Shown piece after piece: positions 6,628 through 14,837 of a stretch of DNA of 16,771 bases. This DNA is from Devosia sp. GTDB lineage: Bacteria; Pseudomonadota; Alphaproteobacteria; Rhizobiales; Devosiaceae. How positions within the stretch are numbered: the first letter of the stretch is position 1; each line of letters starts with the position of its first letter. The position numbers and the translations under genes are program-made. The DNA is taken from NCBI GenBank assembly GCA_011322005.1, contig DROE01000072.1:1-16771 (forward strand). The letters run 5' to 3'. The notes under the pieces are model-generated. The model saw nothing but the letters and a program-made list of their open reading frames with translations, had not been told where the DNA came from and did not search any database.

Positions 6628-7137
6628 ATGAACATCATCGAACAGCTTGATAAAGAGCAGGTTCAGGCGCTTGCAGAACAGCGCGAAATCCCACAGTTTT
6701 CCCACGGCGATACGGTTAAAGTCTGGGTTAAGGTGCGCGAGGGCGAAAAACAACGCCTGCAGGCCTATGAAGGGGTGGTCATTGCCCGCGCCGGCAAGGG
6801 ACTGAACCAGAACTTCACCGTGCGAAAGATTTCCTACGGCGAAGGCGTGGAGCGCGTTTTTCCGCTCTATTCGCCCAACATTGACCGTATTGAGGTTTTG
6901 CGTCGTGGTCGTGTGCGGCGCGCTAAACTCTACTATCTGCGTGATCGTCGCGGCAAGTCAGCCCGGATTTTCGAAAACACCAATATCCGCACCAAGCGTA
7001 TCCGCGACGGGGAACGCGCTCTGGCCGCCGAGGCCCGCGCCGCCCGCGAGAAGGAACGCGAGGAAAGCGCCCAGAACCTGGCAGAAGGGTCACCTGAAAC
7101 CGCCGAGGCTGCCGCAAAACAGAACACTGACGAATAG
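6628..7137 (+). CDS. rplS: 50S ribosomal protein L19
   Basis: Large-subunit protein at the 30S-50S interface. The core (residues 1-115) carries all L19 blocks: FSHGDTVKVWVKVREGEKQRLQAYEGVVIARAGKG, then FTVRKISYGEGVERVFPLYSP, then RRGRVRRAKLYYLRDRRGKSARI. About 54 extra residues follow, rich in Ala, Glu and Arg. Such extensions are usual in this bacterial group but absent from the roughly 115-aa E. coli protein. The ATG at 6628 has only a weak GGA (6616-6618) upstream. The gene is separated from trmD by an antisense copper chaperone gene and ends 32 bp before an intrinsic terminator, so it may be a single-gene transcript from a promoter in its 5' gap. Confidence 0.97.
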   Translation: MNIIEQLDKEQVQALAEQREIPQFSHGDTVKVWVKVREGEKQRLQAYEGVVIARAGKGLNQNFTVRKISYGEGVERVFPLYSPNIDRIEVLRRGRVRRAKLYYLRDRRGKSARIFENTNIRTKRIRDGERALAAEARAAREKEREESAQNLAEGSPETAEAAAKQNTDE

Positions 7138-7150
7138 TCTTTTTCTGGCC

Positions 7151-7165
7151 TCGTTCCTAGAACGA
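7151..7165. repeat. Small inverted repeat ahead of the rplS terminator
   Basis: TCGTTC (7151-7156) and GAACGA (7160-7165) are perfect inverted copies around a CTA spacer. They sit immediately before the terminator stem and could form a second hairpin in the rplS 3' end. Confidence 0.4.
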
Positions 7166-7195
7166 AAAGCCCGGCTTTCACCAGCCGGGTTTTTT
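7165..7195 (+). terminator. Intrinsic terminator after rplS
   Basis: CCCGGCT (7170-7176) pairs perfectly with AGCCGGG (7183-7189) through a TTCACC loop, followed by six T residues (7190-7195) and preceded by an A-run that can pair with them. This is a textbook rho-independent terminator. It separates the ribosomal block from the dehydrogenase and transporter cluster. Confidence 0.9.
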
Positions 7196-7198
7196 ATG

Positions 7199-7228
7199 TG
7201 TACATGGTGATGCACTCTTTTCTAAAAT
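7199..7228 (+). promoter_or_regulatory. Possible promoter of the FAD/Fe-S dehydrogenase gene
   Basis: TGTACA (7199-7204) and TAAAAT (7223-7228) are spaced by 18 bp, immediately after the rplS terminator. Initiation near 7235 would lie downstream of the ATG at 7232, which supports using the ATG at 7289 as the translation start. The -35 match is weak. Confidence 0.4.
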
Positions 7229-7288
7229 AGCATGACGAGGGCACAGCCGTCACCCGACGCGCCTGATGAAAGCCGGGGCTCTTATTTG

Positions 7289-10135
7289 ATGGACAACAAC
7301 AAGGCTTCCGGCAAGCGCATTGCAGCTGCACTCAAGGGGCTCATTCCAGCCCACAGGCTCAAAACCGATCCCCTCTATACCTACGCCTATTCAGGGGACG
7401 CCAGCTATTTCCGCTTCATCCCGGCTCTGGTCGTCATCGTCGATACCGAAGACGAGGTCCGCGCAGTGATGGCGCAGGCCCGCAAGGAAGGCTTGCCTGT
7501 AACCTTTCGCGCTGCGGGCACCTCCCTTTGCGGGCAGGCCGTCACTGACGGCATTTTGTGCGTTCTCGGCGATGGCTGGAACAATTTGACAGTCTCTGAG
7601 AACGGTAAAAAAGCCACCCTTGGTCCCGCCGTTATTGTCGCCGATGCTAACGCTGCCCTGCGTGCGCACAATAAGAAAATCGGCCCCGATCCGGCCAGCC
7701 AGGCCGCCTGCAAAATCGGTGGTGTGGTCTCCAACAATTCCTCCGGCATGTGCTGCGGGGTAGCCCAGAACACCTACCACACCATGGACCGGTTGCGCCT
7801 TATCCTGAGTGATGGCACCTTGCTGGATAGTGCCGACCCGGATTCACGCAGACGCTTTGCTCTCTCCCGCCCCGATATTATTGATGGTCTGGAGGCCCTT
7901 GGCGCAGAGGTTCGCAAGGACAACGAACTGGCAGACCTCATCCGGCGCAAATACGAGATAAAGAACACCGTTGGTTATTCCCTCAACGCCCTGATCGACT
8001 TTACCGACCCCATAGATATTCTCACCCATCTGATGGTGGGCTCGGAAGGCACGCTGGGGTTTATTTCCGAAATCACCTATAATACCGTGCCCGACCACCC
8101 CCACAAGGCCACGGCCCTCGTACCTTTTTCCACCAACCACAAGGCCGCCGAGGGTGTGCAGGCCCTGCACGAGGTAGGGGTTTCAGCGGCCGAGTTCATG
8201 GAACGAAAGGCTCTTGCCACCGTCGAGTATCTGCCCGCGATGGTCCCTTTTGTGCCCATGCTCAGCGCCACCTCCCCGGCAGTTCTCATCGAAATTATGG
8301 CGGAAAACCCCGAGTTGCTCGACGGGGACATAAAGACTGCCAGTGATGCGCTGATTGAGGTTGGCGCGCTCTCGACACCCAAATTTACCAAAGACCCCGA
8401 CGTGCAACTGGGATTATGGGATGTGCGCAAGGGTCTTTTTGCTTCCGCCGGGGCCTCAAGACCCAAAGGCTCCGTGATGCTGACCGAAGATGTGGCCGTG
8501 CCCATCGACCGGCTCGCCGACGCGGTGGACGACCTGCGCCTTGTCTTTGACAAACACGGTTACACAGAAGGCATTATCTTTGGCCATGCCCTTGCGGGAA
8601 ACCTGCACTTTCAGATGCACGCGGACTTTACCAACGCCCCCGAGCTTGAACGTTTCGAAGCTTTCACCGCAGACCTCGCCCGGCTGGTTTCTGTCGATTA
8701 TCAGGGCTCATTAAAAGCGGAACACGGCACCGGTCGCGCCATCGCTCCTTTTGTTGAACAGGAGTGGGGAGAAAAAGCCTATTCCCTCATGTTTCGCATT
8801 AAAAATCTGCTCGACAAGGAATTGATGCTCAATCCTGGGGTAATTCTTAACAATAACGCGAAAATTCATGTCCAAAACACCAAGCAGATGGTCGCCAGCA
8901 ATGATCTGGTAGACCTTTGTATCGAGTGCGGGCTTTGCGAGGCGGCCTGCCCTTCAGCTGGTCTGACCCTGTCCCCACGCCAGCGCATAGCAATGATCCG
9001 GGAAACAACGCGCCTGGATTTGACCAGAGAGAACGATGAACTGGCAAAAGCCCTTGAGCAGGGGTTTGTGCATGCCGGTATGGACACCTGCGCCGGATGC
9101 AACCTTTGCGCCACGCGTTGTCCCATCGGTATTGAAACCGGCTCCATGATTCTTGGCAAACGTCAGGCAAGGCGCTCCGGCTTTTCCAATGCAATCGCGG
9201 GCCTTGCCGCTGACAACACCGCCATTACCGAGAACCTCGCAGGCGTTGCCATTGGTGCGCAATCCATGATCCGTGCACTGGCGGGCGACAAGGTATTGGA
9301 AAGTGCGTCAGGAGTCCTCAACAGGATAACAGGGAGAAAGGTTCCCCGTGTCAGCAAGAACCTGCGCCCCGGCCCCGGCGCTCCGCCCGAAGTACCTCAG
9401 GTCCCGGACGCACCCCGTGGTGACGTGATATATTTTCCCGCCTGCGCCTCGCGCATGTTCGGCCCCCCCGAAACCGAACTCGATCTGCTGCCGGTCACCG
9501 ACGCCATGATAACCCTTTTCCAGCGCGCCGGGTTCAACCCTGTCGTGCCGCAGAACCTGAAAGGACTGTGCTGTGGCCAGTCTTTCCTTTCCAAGGGATA
9601 TCCGGGGCAAGCGCAAAAGGTTGGCGCCCGGCTCAACACAGCCTTGACCGGAGCCGCATCAGGCACACCCGCGCCTCCCTACGTGACCGATACCTCCACC
9701 TGCGCCCTGCATATGAAAAACCATAACACGCCCGTTTTTGACAGCATTGAATTTCTGGCAATTCAAGTCCTGCCTCACCTGAACACCAGCCCCGTGCTTG
9801 ATATCGTCGCTGTGCATCACAACTGCTCGGCCCAGCTTCAGAACGAAAAGGCATTGACAGAAAAACTGGCCCGGGCCTGTGCAAAAGAAATTGCCGTTCT
9901 TGGCTCTGTTACCTGCTGTGGTTATGCGGGCGACAAAGGGTTGTTTCAGCCCGAACTGAATGCCCACGCCTTGCGTTTTGCCCCGAATGACGCGCCCGAG
10001 GGGTGCAACATCGGTGTTTCAACGGTTTCCACCTGCACCATCGGGCTTTCTGATTACCTGCAAATCCCATTTGTGTCTTTGGCCAGCATGCTCGAATTTG
10101 CCTCCAGACCGGAACGGGCCCCAGCTGCTGAATAG
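7289..10135 (+). CDS. FAD-linked D-2-hydroxyacid (D-lactate type) dehydrogenase fused to an Fe-S/CCG oxidoreductase
   Basis: A large fusion of about 948 aa. The N-terminal half is a vanillyl-alcohol-oxidase-type FAD domain (VTFRAAGTSLCGQAVTDG and IGGVVSNNSSGMCCG) followed by a FAD-oxidase C-terminal domain (GHALAGNLHFQM, KAEHGTGRAIAP). Two complete ferredoxin-like clusters follow: Cys544/547/550/554 and Cys601/604/607/611. The C-terminal part has two CCG domains, with CCGQSF (761) and CCGYAGDKG (876) plus associated Cys residues. This layout and the TLSPRQRI and CTIGLS blocks resemble the Dld-II group of D-lactate dehydrogenases, which pass electrons from the flavin through the clusters to quinone or cytochrome. 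The substrate cannot be fixed from sequence: D-2-hydroxyglutarate (YdiJ-like) or another D-hydroxyacid is possible. I chose ATG 7289; ATG 7232 adds 19 residues without family character. The transporter genes start 105 bp downstream. Confidence 0.9.
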   Translation: MDNNKASGKRIAAALKGLIPAHRLKTDPLYTYAYSGDASYFRFIPALVVIVDTEDEVRAVMAQARKEGLPVTFRAAGTSLCGQAVTDGILCVLGDGWNNLTVSENGKKATLGPAVIVADANAALRAHNKKIGPDPASQAACKIGGVVSNNSSGMCCGVAQNTYHTMDRLRLILSDGTLLDSADPDSRRRFALSRPDIIDGLEALGAEVRKDNELADLIRRKYEIKNTVGYSLNALIDFTDPIDILTHLMVGSEGTLGFISEITYNTVPDHPHKATALVPFSTNHKAAEGVQALHEVGVSAAEFMERKALATVEYLPAMVPFVPMLSATSPAVLIEIMAENPELLDGDIKTASDALIEVGALSTPKFTKDPDVQLGLWDVRKGLFASAGASRPKGSVMLTEDVAVPIDRLADAVDDLRLVFDKHGYTEGIIFGHALAGNLHFQMHADFTNAPELERFEAFTADLARLVSVDYQGSLKAEHGTGRAIAPFVEQEWGEKAYSLMFRIKNLLDKELMLNPGVILNNNAKIHVQNTKQMVASNDLVDLCIECGLCEAACPSAGLTLSPRQRIAMIRETTRLDLTRENDELAKALEQGFVHAGMDTCAGCNLCATRCPIGIETGSMILGKRQARRSGFSNAIAGLAADNTAITENLAGVAIGAQSMIRALAGDKVLESASGVLNRITGRKVPRVSKNLRPGPGAPPEVPQVPDAPRGDVIYFPACASRMFGPPETELDLLPVTDAMITLFQRAGFNPVVPQNLKGLCCGQSFLSKGYPGQAQKVGARLNTALTGAASGTPAPPYVTDTSTCALHMKNHNTPVFDSIEFLAIQVLPHLNTSPVLDIVAVHHNCSAQLQNEKALTEKLARACAKEIAVLGSVTCCGYAGDKGLFQPELNAHALRFAPNDAPEGCNIGVSTVSTCTIGLSDYLQIPFVSLASMLEFASRPERAPAAE

Positions 10136-10172
10136 TTAGTGGCAAAAACGACCGCAAGTTTGGCATGCACGA

Positions 10173-10186
10173 CAAGCAATGGCTTG
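10173..10186. promoter_or_regulatory. Dyad symmetry upstream of the transporter operon (possible operator)
   Basis: CAAGC (10173-10177) and GCTTG (10182-10186) are inverted copies around AATG. They overlap the beginning of a possible -35 box. This may be a repressor or activator site, but the arms are only 5 bp and chance occurrence cannot be excluded. Confidence 0.25.
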
Positions 10187-10211
10187 CAATCCACTGAAAT
10201 AACCTCATAAT
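10184..10211 (+). promoter_or_regulatory. Possible promoter of the ABC importer operon
   Basis: TTGCAA (10184-10189) and CATAAT (10206-10211) are spaced by 16 bp. A transcript starting near 10218 would have a short leader containing the strong ribosome-binding site GGGAGGA at 10229-10235. No terminator is visible between the dehydrogenase stop and this site, so readthrough from the upstream gene is also possible. Confidence 0.4.
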
Positions 10212-10240
10212 TACCCGTTAAACCAATAGGGAGGAAAAAT

Positions 10241-11824
10241 ATGAAAATGAAATCACTTCTACTCGCAGCCGTGGTGCTGGCGGGCACAACAGCGCTTGTG
10301 AGTGCGCAAACTCTGAACTGGGCACGCGCTGGTGATGCGCTGACGCTTGACCCCCATGCCCAGAACGAAGGGCCAACAAGCGCGCTCATCCACCAGATCA
10401 TGGAGCCGTTGCTGATCCGCGACATGACCGGTGCGCCGGTCCCTGCACTTGCCACCGAGTGGGGTCCCAGTGAGAGCGACCCCAATGTCTGGTGGTTCAA
10501 GCTTCGTGAAGGCGTAAAATTCCATGATGGTGCCGAATTCGACAGTGAGGACGTTGTGTTCTCGTTCAACCGCGCCATGTCGGCGGACAGTGACTACAAG
10601 GAGCTTCTGGCTTCAGTCACCGAGGTGCGCGCCGACGGCAAGTATGGCTTTGAAATCGTCACCGATGGTCCAAATCCCATCATGCCCTCCAACCTGACCA
10701 ACCTGTTCATCATGGACAAGGACTGGGCCGAGGCCAACAACGCCGTCAAGGTACAGGACTATGAGGGTGGCGAAGACACGTTTGCCTCCCGCAACGCCAA
10801 CGGTACCGGACCTTACATGCTGGTTTCCCGCGAAACCGACGCCAAGACCGTCCTCACCATCAACGAGGATTATTGGGGCATGGGCGAGTTCCCCATGCAG
10901 GTGAAAGAAATCGTCTACACACCTATTCAGAACCAGGCGACCCGTGTGGCCGCGCTGCTCTCAGGCGAAGTGGACTTCATCCAGGACGTTCCGGTGCAGG
11001 ATCTGGCCCGCGTGAACGATACCGATGGCCTCAAGGTCATCACCGCTCCGCAAAACCGGGTCATCTTCTTTGGCATGAACCAGGGCGATGCTGATCTGGA
11101 AAGCGACAATATCGAGGGCGCCAATCCGCTCGCCGACCTCCGGGTTCGCCAGGCCATGAACATGGCCATCAATCGCGAGGCCATTAAACAGGTGGTCATG
11201 CGCGGCCAGTCAATTCCCGCCGGTGTTGCCATGCCTCCCTTCGTCAACGGCTGGACCGCTGAACTGGATCAGGTTCCGCCAAATGATATTGATGCTGCAA
11301 AGGCGCTGATGGCTGATGCGGGTTATGGCGATGGTTTTTCCATCCGCCTGAACTGTCCCAATGATCGCTACATAAACGATGAAGCGATTTGTCAGGCAGC
11401 CGTTGGCATGCTGGCGCAAATTGGCATCACCGTTCAGCTTGATGCTTTGCCCAAAGCGCAGCACTTCCCGCTGATCAACAATCTGGAAACCGATTTCTAC
11501 ATGCTGGGTTGGGGCGTTCCCACCTATGACAGCGAGTACATTTTCAACTTCCTGGTTCACTCCAAGGGTGAAAAGTATGGCTCCTGGAACGGAACGCGCT
11601 TCTCTGATCCCGACCTGGATGTGACCATCGAGGCTCTGGCCTCTGAAACCGATCTGGATAAACGCAATCAGATGATTGCTGACATCTGGGCCGTTGTGCA
11701 GGCCGAACAGCTCTACATTCCGATCCATCACCAGGTGCTCAACTGGGGTATGGCCGACAAGGTCGGAACGGTTGTAGCCCCCGATGACACACCAAAGTTC
11801 AAATATTTTGAGCTTGGCATGTAG
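10241..11824 (+). CDS. Periplasmic substrate-binding protein of a peptide/opine/nickel-type ABC importer (SBP_bac_5)
   Basis: A 527-aa exported receptor of the DppA/OppA class (cluster C binding proteins). The N-terminus has MKMK, a hydrophobic stretch and VSA before QTLNW, indicating cleavage by signal peptidase I after residue 22. There is no lipobox Cys, so it is soluble in the periplasm. Family blocks include LTLDPHAQNEGPTSALIHQIMEPL, WWFKLREGVKFHDGAEFDSEDVVFSFNRAM, NGTGPYMLV, and LADLRVRQAMNMAINREAI. Neighbouring permease and ATPase genes complete the importer. The ligand is not predictable from sequence; di- or oligopeptides, opines and related compounds are all in this family's range. 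The start is firmly set by GGGAGGA five bases before the ATG, the strongest ribosome-binding site in the cluster, fitting the high receptor stoichiometry these systems need. Confidence 0.93.
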   Translation: MKMKSLLLAAVVLAGTTALVSAQTLNWARAGDALTLDPHAQNEGPTSALIHQIMEPLLIRDMTGAPVPALATEWGPSESDPNVWWFKLREGVKFHDGAEFDSEDVVFSFNRAMSADSDYKELLASVTEVRADGKYGFEIVTDGPNPIMPSNLTNLFIMDKDWAEANNAVKVQDYEGGEDTFASRNANGTGPYMLVSRETDAKTVLTINEDYWGMGEFPMQVKEIVYTPIQNQATRVAALLSGEVDFIQDVPVQDLARVNDTDGLKVITAPQNRVIFFGMNQGDADLESDNIEGANPLADLRVRQAMNMAINREAIKQVVMRGQSIPAGVAMPPFVNGWTAELDQVPPNDIDAAKALMADAGYGDGFSIRLNCPNDRYINDEAICQAAVGMLAQIGITVQLDALPKAQHFPLINNLETDFYMLGWGVPTYDSEYIFNFLVHSKGEKYGSWNGTRFSDPDLDVTIEALASETDLDKRNQMIADIWAVVQAEQLYIPIHHQVLNWGMADKVGTVVAPDDTPKFKYFELGM

Positions 11825-11841
11825 CCGTTGACCGGGTGGGC

Positions 11842-11857
11842 GGTTTTCTAGAAAACC
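11842..11857. repeat. 16-nt perfect palindrome after the substrate-binding gene
   Basis: The bases from 11842 to 11857 read identically on both strands (GGTTTTCTAGAAAACC). The palindrome lies 18 bp after the stop codon. It could be a protein-binding site or form a small RNA hairpin with a CTAG loop. Confidence 0.5.
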
Positions 11858-11875
11858 TCTCGTCCTGACAAATTT

Positions 11876-11900
11876 CCCGGCGGATAGCTCGTCCGCCGGG
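11876..11900 (+). other. GC-rich intercistronic stem-loop between receptor and permease genes
   Basis: CCCGGCGGA (11876-11884) pairs perfectly with TCCGCCGGG (11892-11900) around a TAGCTCG loop, giving nine base pairs with eight G-C. It is not followed by a T-run (ATACCTTG follows), so it is unlikely to be a full intrinsic terminator. Such stems after binding-protein genes are known to protect the upstream mRNA from 3' exonucleases and raise receptor levels relative to permeases. That role is inferred here. Confidence 0.7.
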
Positions 11901-11935
11901 ATACCTTGTTTCTCAAGCACACCCTAGGTCAGCCC

Positions 11936-12919
11936 ATGCTCGCGTTCGCCATCAGACGGGCGTTTCAGTCCTTCATTGTTTTGCTCGTGGTCGGTCTGGT
12001 CGCTTTTTCCATGTTCAATTTTGTCGGTGACCCCATCGACAACATGCTGGGTCAGGAGCGGACCGGCGCCGATATAGAGCGCCTGCGCGTCCAGTTGGGG
12101 CTGGATCAGCCCTTTCCCGTTCAATATTACCGGTTTCTGGAAGGTGCGGTGCAGGGCAATTTTGGTATTTCCTACCGCCAGGGCCGTCCGGTTTCAGAGG
12201 TCATTTCCGAACGACTGCCCGCAACCCTTGAACTGGCCTTCGTGTCCGCCGTTCTCGCTGTCATATTTGGCGTGGCGCTGGGGGTTTTTACCGCCATAAG
12301 GCGCAATGGCTGGGCCGCCAACACCATAATGACGCTGTCATTGATCGGTGTCTCCCTGCCCACATTTTTGATAGGCATTCTGCTGATCTATCTGTTCGCC
12401 GTCGAATTGGGCTGGCTGCCCAGTTTCGGGCGCGGCGATGTTGTTGATCTGGGCTGGTGGCGTACCGGGCTCCTGACCCAGAGTGGCCTCAAGGCCCTCA
12501 TTCTACCCGCCATAACGCTGGGTCTTTACCAGATGACCCTGATCATGCGCCTGGTGCGCTCCGAAATGCTCGAAGTTCTGCGCCAGGATTATATCCGCTT
12601 TGCCCGCGCCCGCGGACTGAGGGACAAGTCTGTCTATTTCCGCCACGCGCTGAAAAACACGCTGGTTCCCGTAATTACCGTCACCGGAATGCAACTCGGC
12701 GCCATCATTGCCTTTGCCATAATCACCGAGACTGTCTTTCAGTGGCCCGGGGTTGGTCTGCTGTTTATCAACGCCATCCGCTTTGTTGATATTCCGGTTA
12801 TGGCCGCCTATCTGATGCTGATTTCAGTGATGTTCGTTTCCATCAATCTCATCGTTGACCTGCTTTATTTCGCCATTGATCCAAGGCTGCGCCTCGACAG
12901 ACGAGGGGGAGAGAAATAA
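11936..12919 (+). CDS. ABC importer permease, DppB/OppB type
   Basis: An inner-membrane subunit of 327 aa forming half of the translocation channel. About six hydrophobic segments are visible (roughly 10-29, 98-120, 131-155, 186-205, 244-266 and 288-313). The cytoplasmic EAA-type loop, DYIRFARARGLRDKSVYFRHALKNTL (218-243), is the site of ATPase contact. The family N-terminal pattern (LAFAIRRAFQSFIVLLVVGLVAFSMFNFVGDP) is clear. I chose the ATG at 11936, which has AGG at 11926-11928 seven bases upstream. A TTG at 11906 would extend the protein by ten residues that do not fit the family. The TAA stop overlaps the next ATG (TAATG), so translation is coupled to the second permease. It is preceded by a 111-bp gap with two inverted repeats. 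Confidence 0.94.
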   Translation: MLAFAIRRAFQSFIVLLVVGLVAFSMFNFVGDPIDNMLGQERTGADIERLRVQLGLDQPFPVQYYRFLEGAVQGNFGISYRQGRPVSEVISERLPATLELAFVSAVLAVIFGVALGVFTAIRRNGWAANTIMTLSLIGVSLPTFLIGILLIYLFAVELGWLPSFGRGDVVDLGWWRTGLLTQSGLKALILPAITLGLYQMTLIMRLVRSEMLEVLRQDYIRFARARGLRDKSVYFRHALKNTLVPVITVTGMQLGAIIAFAIITETVFQWPGVGLLFINAIRFVDIPVMAAYLMLISVMFVSINLIVDLLYFAIDPRLRLDRRGGEK

Positions 12920-13848
12920 TGGCGAACGCACTAGGGGAAACATTCTCCCGCGCCTGGAAATCCGACTTCATGTGGTCGTTCCGGCGCACCCCGGTGGCCA
13001 TCATTTCGTTTATTGTGGCGCTGACATTGATTTTGGGTGCGGTGCTTGCGCCCATGATTGCCCCCCACAATCCGTTCGATCCCGCCACTTTGAACCTGAT
13101 GAACGGCTTTTCTGTACCAATGGAACCCAACCAGTTCACCGGCGAGACGTTCTGGCTTGGCACCGACGATCAGGGGCGCGATGTGTTTTCAACAATCCTG
13201 TTTGGCATGCGTGTTTCCCTGTTTGTCGGCTTTGCAGCCGTGGCTTTCGCCATGACCCTTGGGGTGACGCTGGGACTGATTGCCGGTTATGTGGGTGGCT
13301 GGATTGGCGCTCTCATCATGCGCATCGCTGACGTGCAACTAACCTTTCCCGGCATTCTGGTTGCCATGCTGATTTTTGGCATTGCCAAGGGTTTTACCCC
13401 CATTGACCAGCGCGACGAGATGGCCATCTGGGTGCTGATTATTGCCATCGGCCTTTCCGAATGGGTGCAGTTCGCCCGCGTGGTACGCGGGGCGACCATG
13501 GTTGAAAAAAACAAGGAATATGTGCAGGCTGCCCGCCTTAACGGAAGGAGCTCCGCTGGCATAATGTTGCGCCATATCCTGCCCAACGTACTGGGGCCGG
13601 TGCTGGTGATTGCAACTATTTCCCTGGCGTTGGCCATTATCGCTGAAGCAACATTGTCCTTCCTTGGTGTGGGTGCCCCGCCGACCCAACCCTCCCTTGG
13701 CACTCTTATCCGTATAGGTCAGGGTTTTCTGTTTTCTGGGGAGTGGTGGATAATCCTGTTTCCCTCCATCACCCTTTTGGCGCTGGCGCTCTCGGTCAAC
13801 CTTCTGGGTGACTGGCTGCGTGACGTTCTCAATCCAAGGTTGCGTTGA
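12919..13848 (+). CDS. ABC importer permease, DppC/OppC type
   Basis: Second channel subunit, 309 aa. The OppC N-terminal region with one membrane segment (about 26-48) precedes the family motif GTDDQGRDVFS (81-91) and five more hydrophobic segments. The EAA-type loop, EYVQAARLNGRSSAGIMLRHILPN (200-223), contacts the ATPases. The C-terminus GDWLRDVLNPRLR is typical of the DppC group. A purine-rich GAGGGGGAGAG (12903-12913) provides the ribosome-binding site, and the start overlaps the upstream stop. Its own TGA overlaps the next ATG (TGATG). The motifs and length show an intact gene. Confidence 0.95.
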   Translation: MANALGETFSRAWKSDFMWSFRRTPVAIISFIVALTLILGAVLAPMIAPHNPFDPATLNLMNGFSVPMEPNQFTGETFWLGTDDQGRDVFSTILFGMRVSLFVGFAAVAFAMTLGVTLGLIAGYVGGWIGALIMRIADVQLTFPGILVAMLIFGIAKGFTPIDQRDEMAIWVLIIAIGLSEWVQFARVVRGATMVEKNKEYVQAARLNGRSSAGIMLRHILPNVLGPVLVIATISLALAIIAEATLSFLGVGAPPTQPSLGTLIRIGQGFLFSGEWWIILFPSITLLALALSVNLLGDWLRDVLNPRLR

Positions 13849-14837
13849 TGAATAAACAAGCGGGCAGAGAACCGGTGTTGAGCGTTGCCAATCTGAGCGT
13901 TGAAATCCCCACACGTCAGGGAACCCTGACCCCCGTGGACAAGCTCAGTTTTGACATTGAGCAGGGTAGAATCCTTGGAGTGGTCGGTGAAAGCGGGGCC
14001 GGCAAATCCATGACCGGCAACGCCGTTATCGGCCTGCTCGACCCCCCCGCCCACATCGCTGGCGGCGAAATCCGGCTAAAGGGCAGACGAATTGACAATC
14101 TGGCGCGCGAGGCGCTGCGCAAGGTGCGCGGCAAGGAAATCGGCATGGTTTTTCAGGACCCCCTGACCTCCCTCAACCCGCTCCTGCCCATCGGGGAGCA
14201 ACTTACCGAAACCATTCTGGAGCACCTCCCCGTCGGCAAAACCGAGGCCCAGAACCGTGCCGTCGCCGCGCTGGAGGAGGTAGGCATACCCGCCGCCGCC
14301 CAGCGTATCAACTCCTACCCCCACGAGTTTTCCGGGGGCATGCGCCAGCGGGTGGTCATTGCGCTGGCTCTTTGCGCAGAGCCCTCCCTTGTCATCGCCG
14401 ACGAGCCAACCACTGCTCTTGATGTTTCTGTGCAGGCCCAGATCATTGCGCTGCTCAAGCGCCTGTGCCGGGAACGGGGCACCGCCATCATGCTGATTAC
14501 CCACGACATGGGAGTGATCGCTGAAACCGCCGACGAGGTGGCGGTTATGTACGCTGGAAGGCTGGCCGAGATCGGCCCCGTACGTGATGTGCTCACCGCG
14601 CCCATCCACCCCTACACACAAGGGCTGATGGCCTCCACCCCCCTGGCCGCCAAGGGCAAGAAACGCCTCAGCCAGATCCCCGGTGCCATGCCCCGCCTGA
14701 CCGACCTGCCGGACGGTTGCGCCTTTAATCCCCGCTGCCCCATCGCAAAAGACAAATGTCGTCGCCCACCCGCCCCGAATCTTGACTCCGGAGGGGGTAA
14801 TGCCGCCTGCTGGTATGCGAGCGGAGCCAGGTCATGA
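13848..14837 (+). CDS. ABC importer ATPase, DppD/OppD type
   Basis: A 329-aa cytoplasmic nucleotide-binding subunit. It has Walker A GESGAGKS (47-54), ABC signature FSGGMRQR (161-168), Walker B LVIADEP (181-187) and a switch His in ITHDMG. The C-terminal oligopeptide-transporter domain carries CAFNPRCPIAKDKC, and a further Cys near the end (AACWYA). These cysteines correspond to the conserved C-terminal cysteines of DppD/DppF-type ATPases, in which a 4Fe-4S cluster has been reported for some members. Cluster binding here is inference. The ATG at 13848 overlaps the upstream stop; a TTG one codon earlier is possible. The stop overlaps the next gene as ATGA. It should pair with the following ATPase as a heterodimer. 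Confidence 0.95.
   Translation: MNKQAGREPVLSVANLSVEIPTRQGTLTPVDKLSFDIEQGRILGVVGESGAGKSMTGNAVIGLLDPPAHIAGGEIRLKGRRIDNLAREALRKVRGKEIGMVFQDPLTSLNPLLPIGEQLTETILEHLPVGKTEAQNRAVAALEEVGIPAAAQRINSYPHEFSGGMRQRVVIALALCAEPSLVIADEPTTALDVSVQAQIIALLKRLCRERGTAIMLITHDMGVIAETADEVAVMYAGRLAEIGPVRDVLTAPIHPYTQGLMASTPLAAKGKKRLSQIPGAMPRLTDLPDGCAFNPRCPIAKDKCRRPPAPNLDSGGGNAACWYASGARS

Noticed and set aside
6406..6753. Open frame of 115 codons on the minus strand opposite the rplS leader and 5' end
   Set aside because: It runs into the conserved L19 N-terminus on the other strand and has no ribosome-binding site or recognisable domain. A real gene here would conflict with the rplS promoter.
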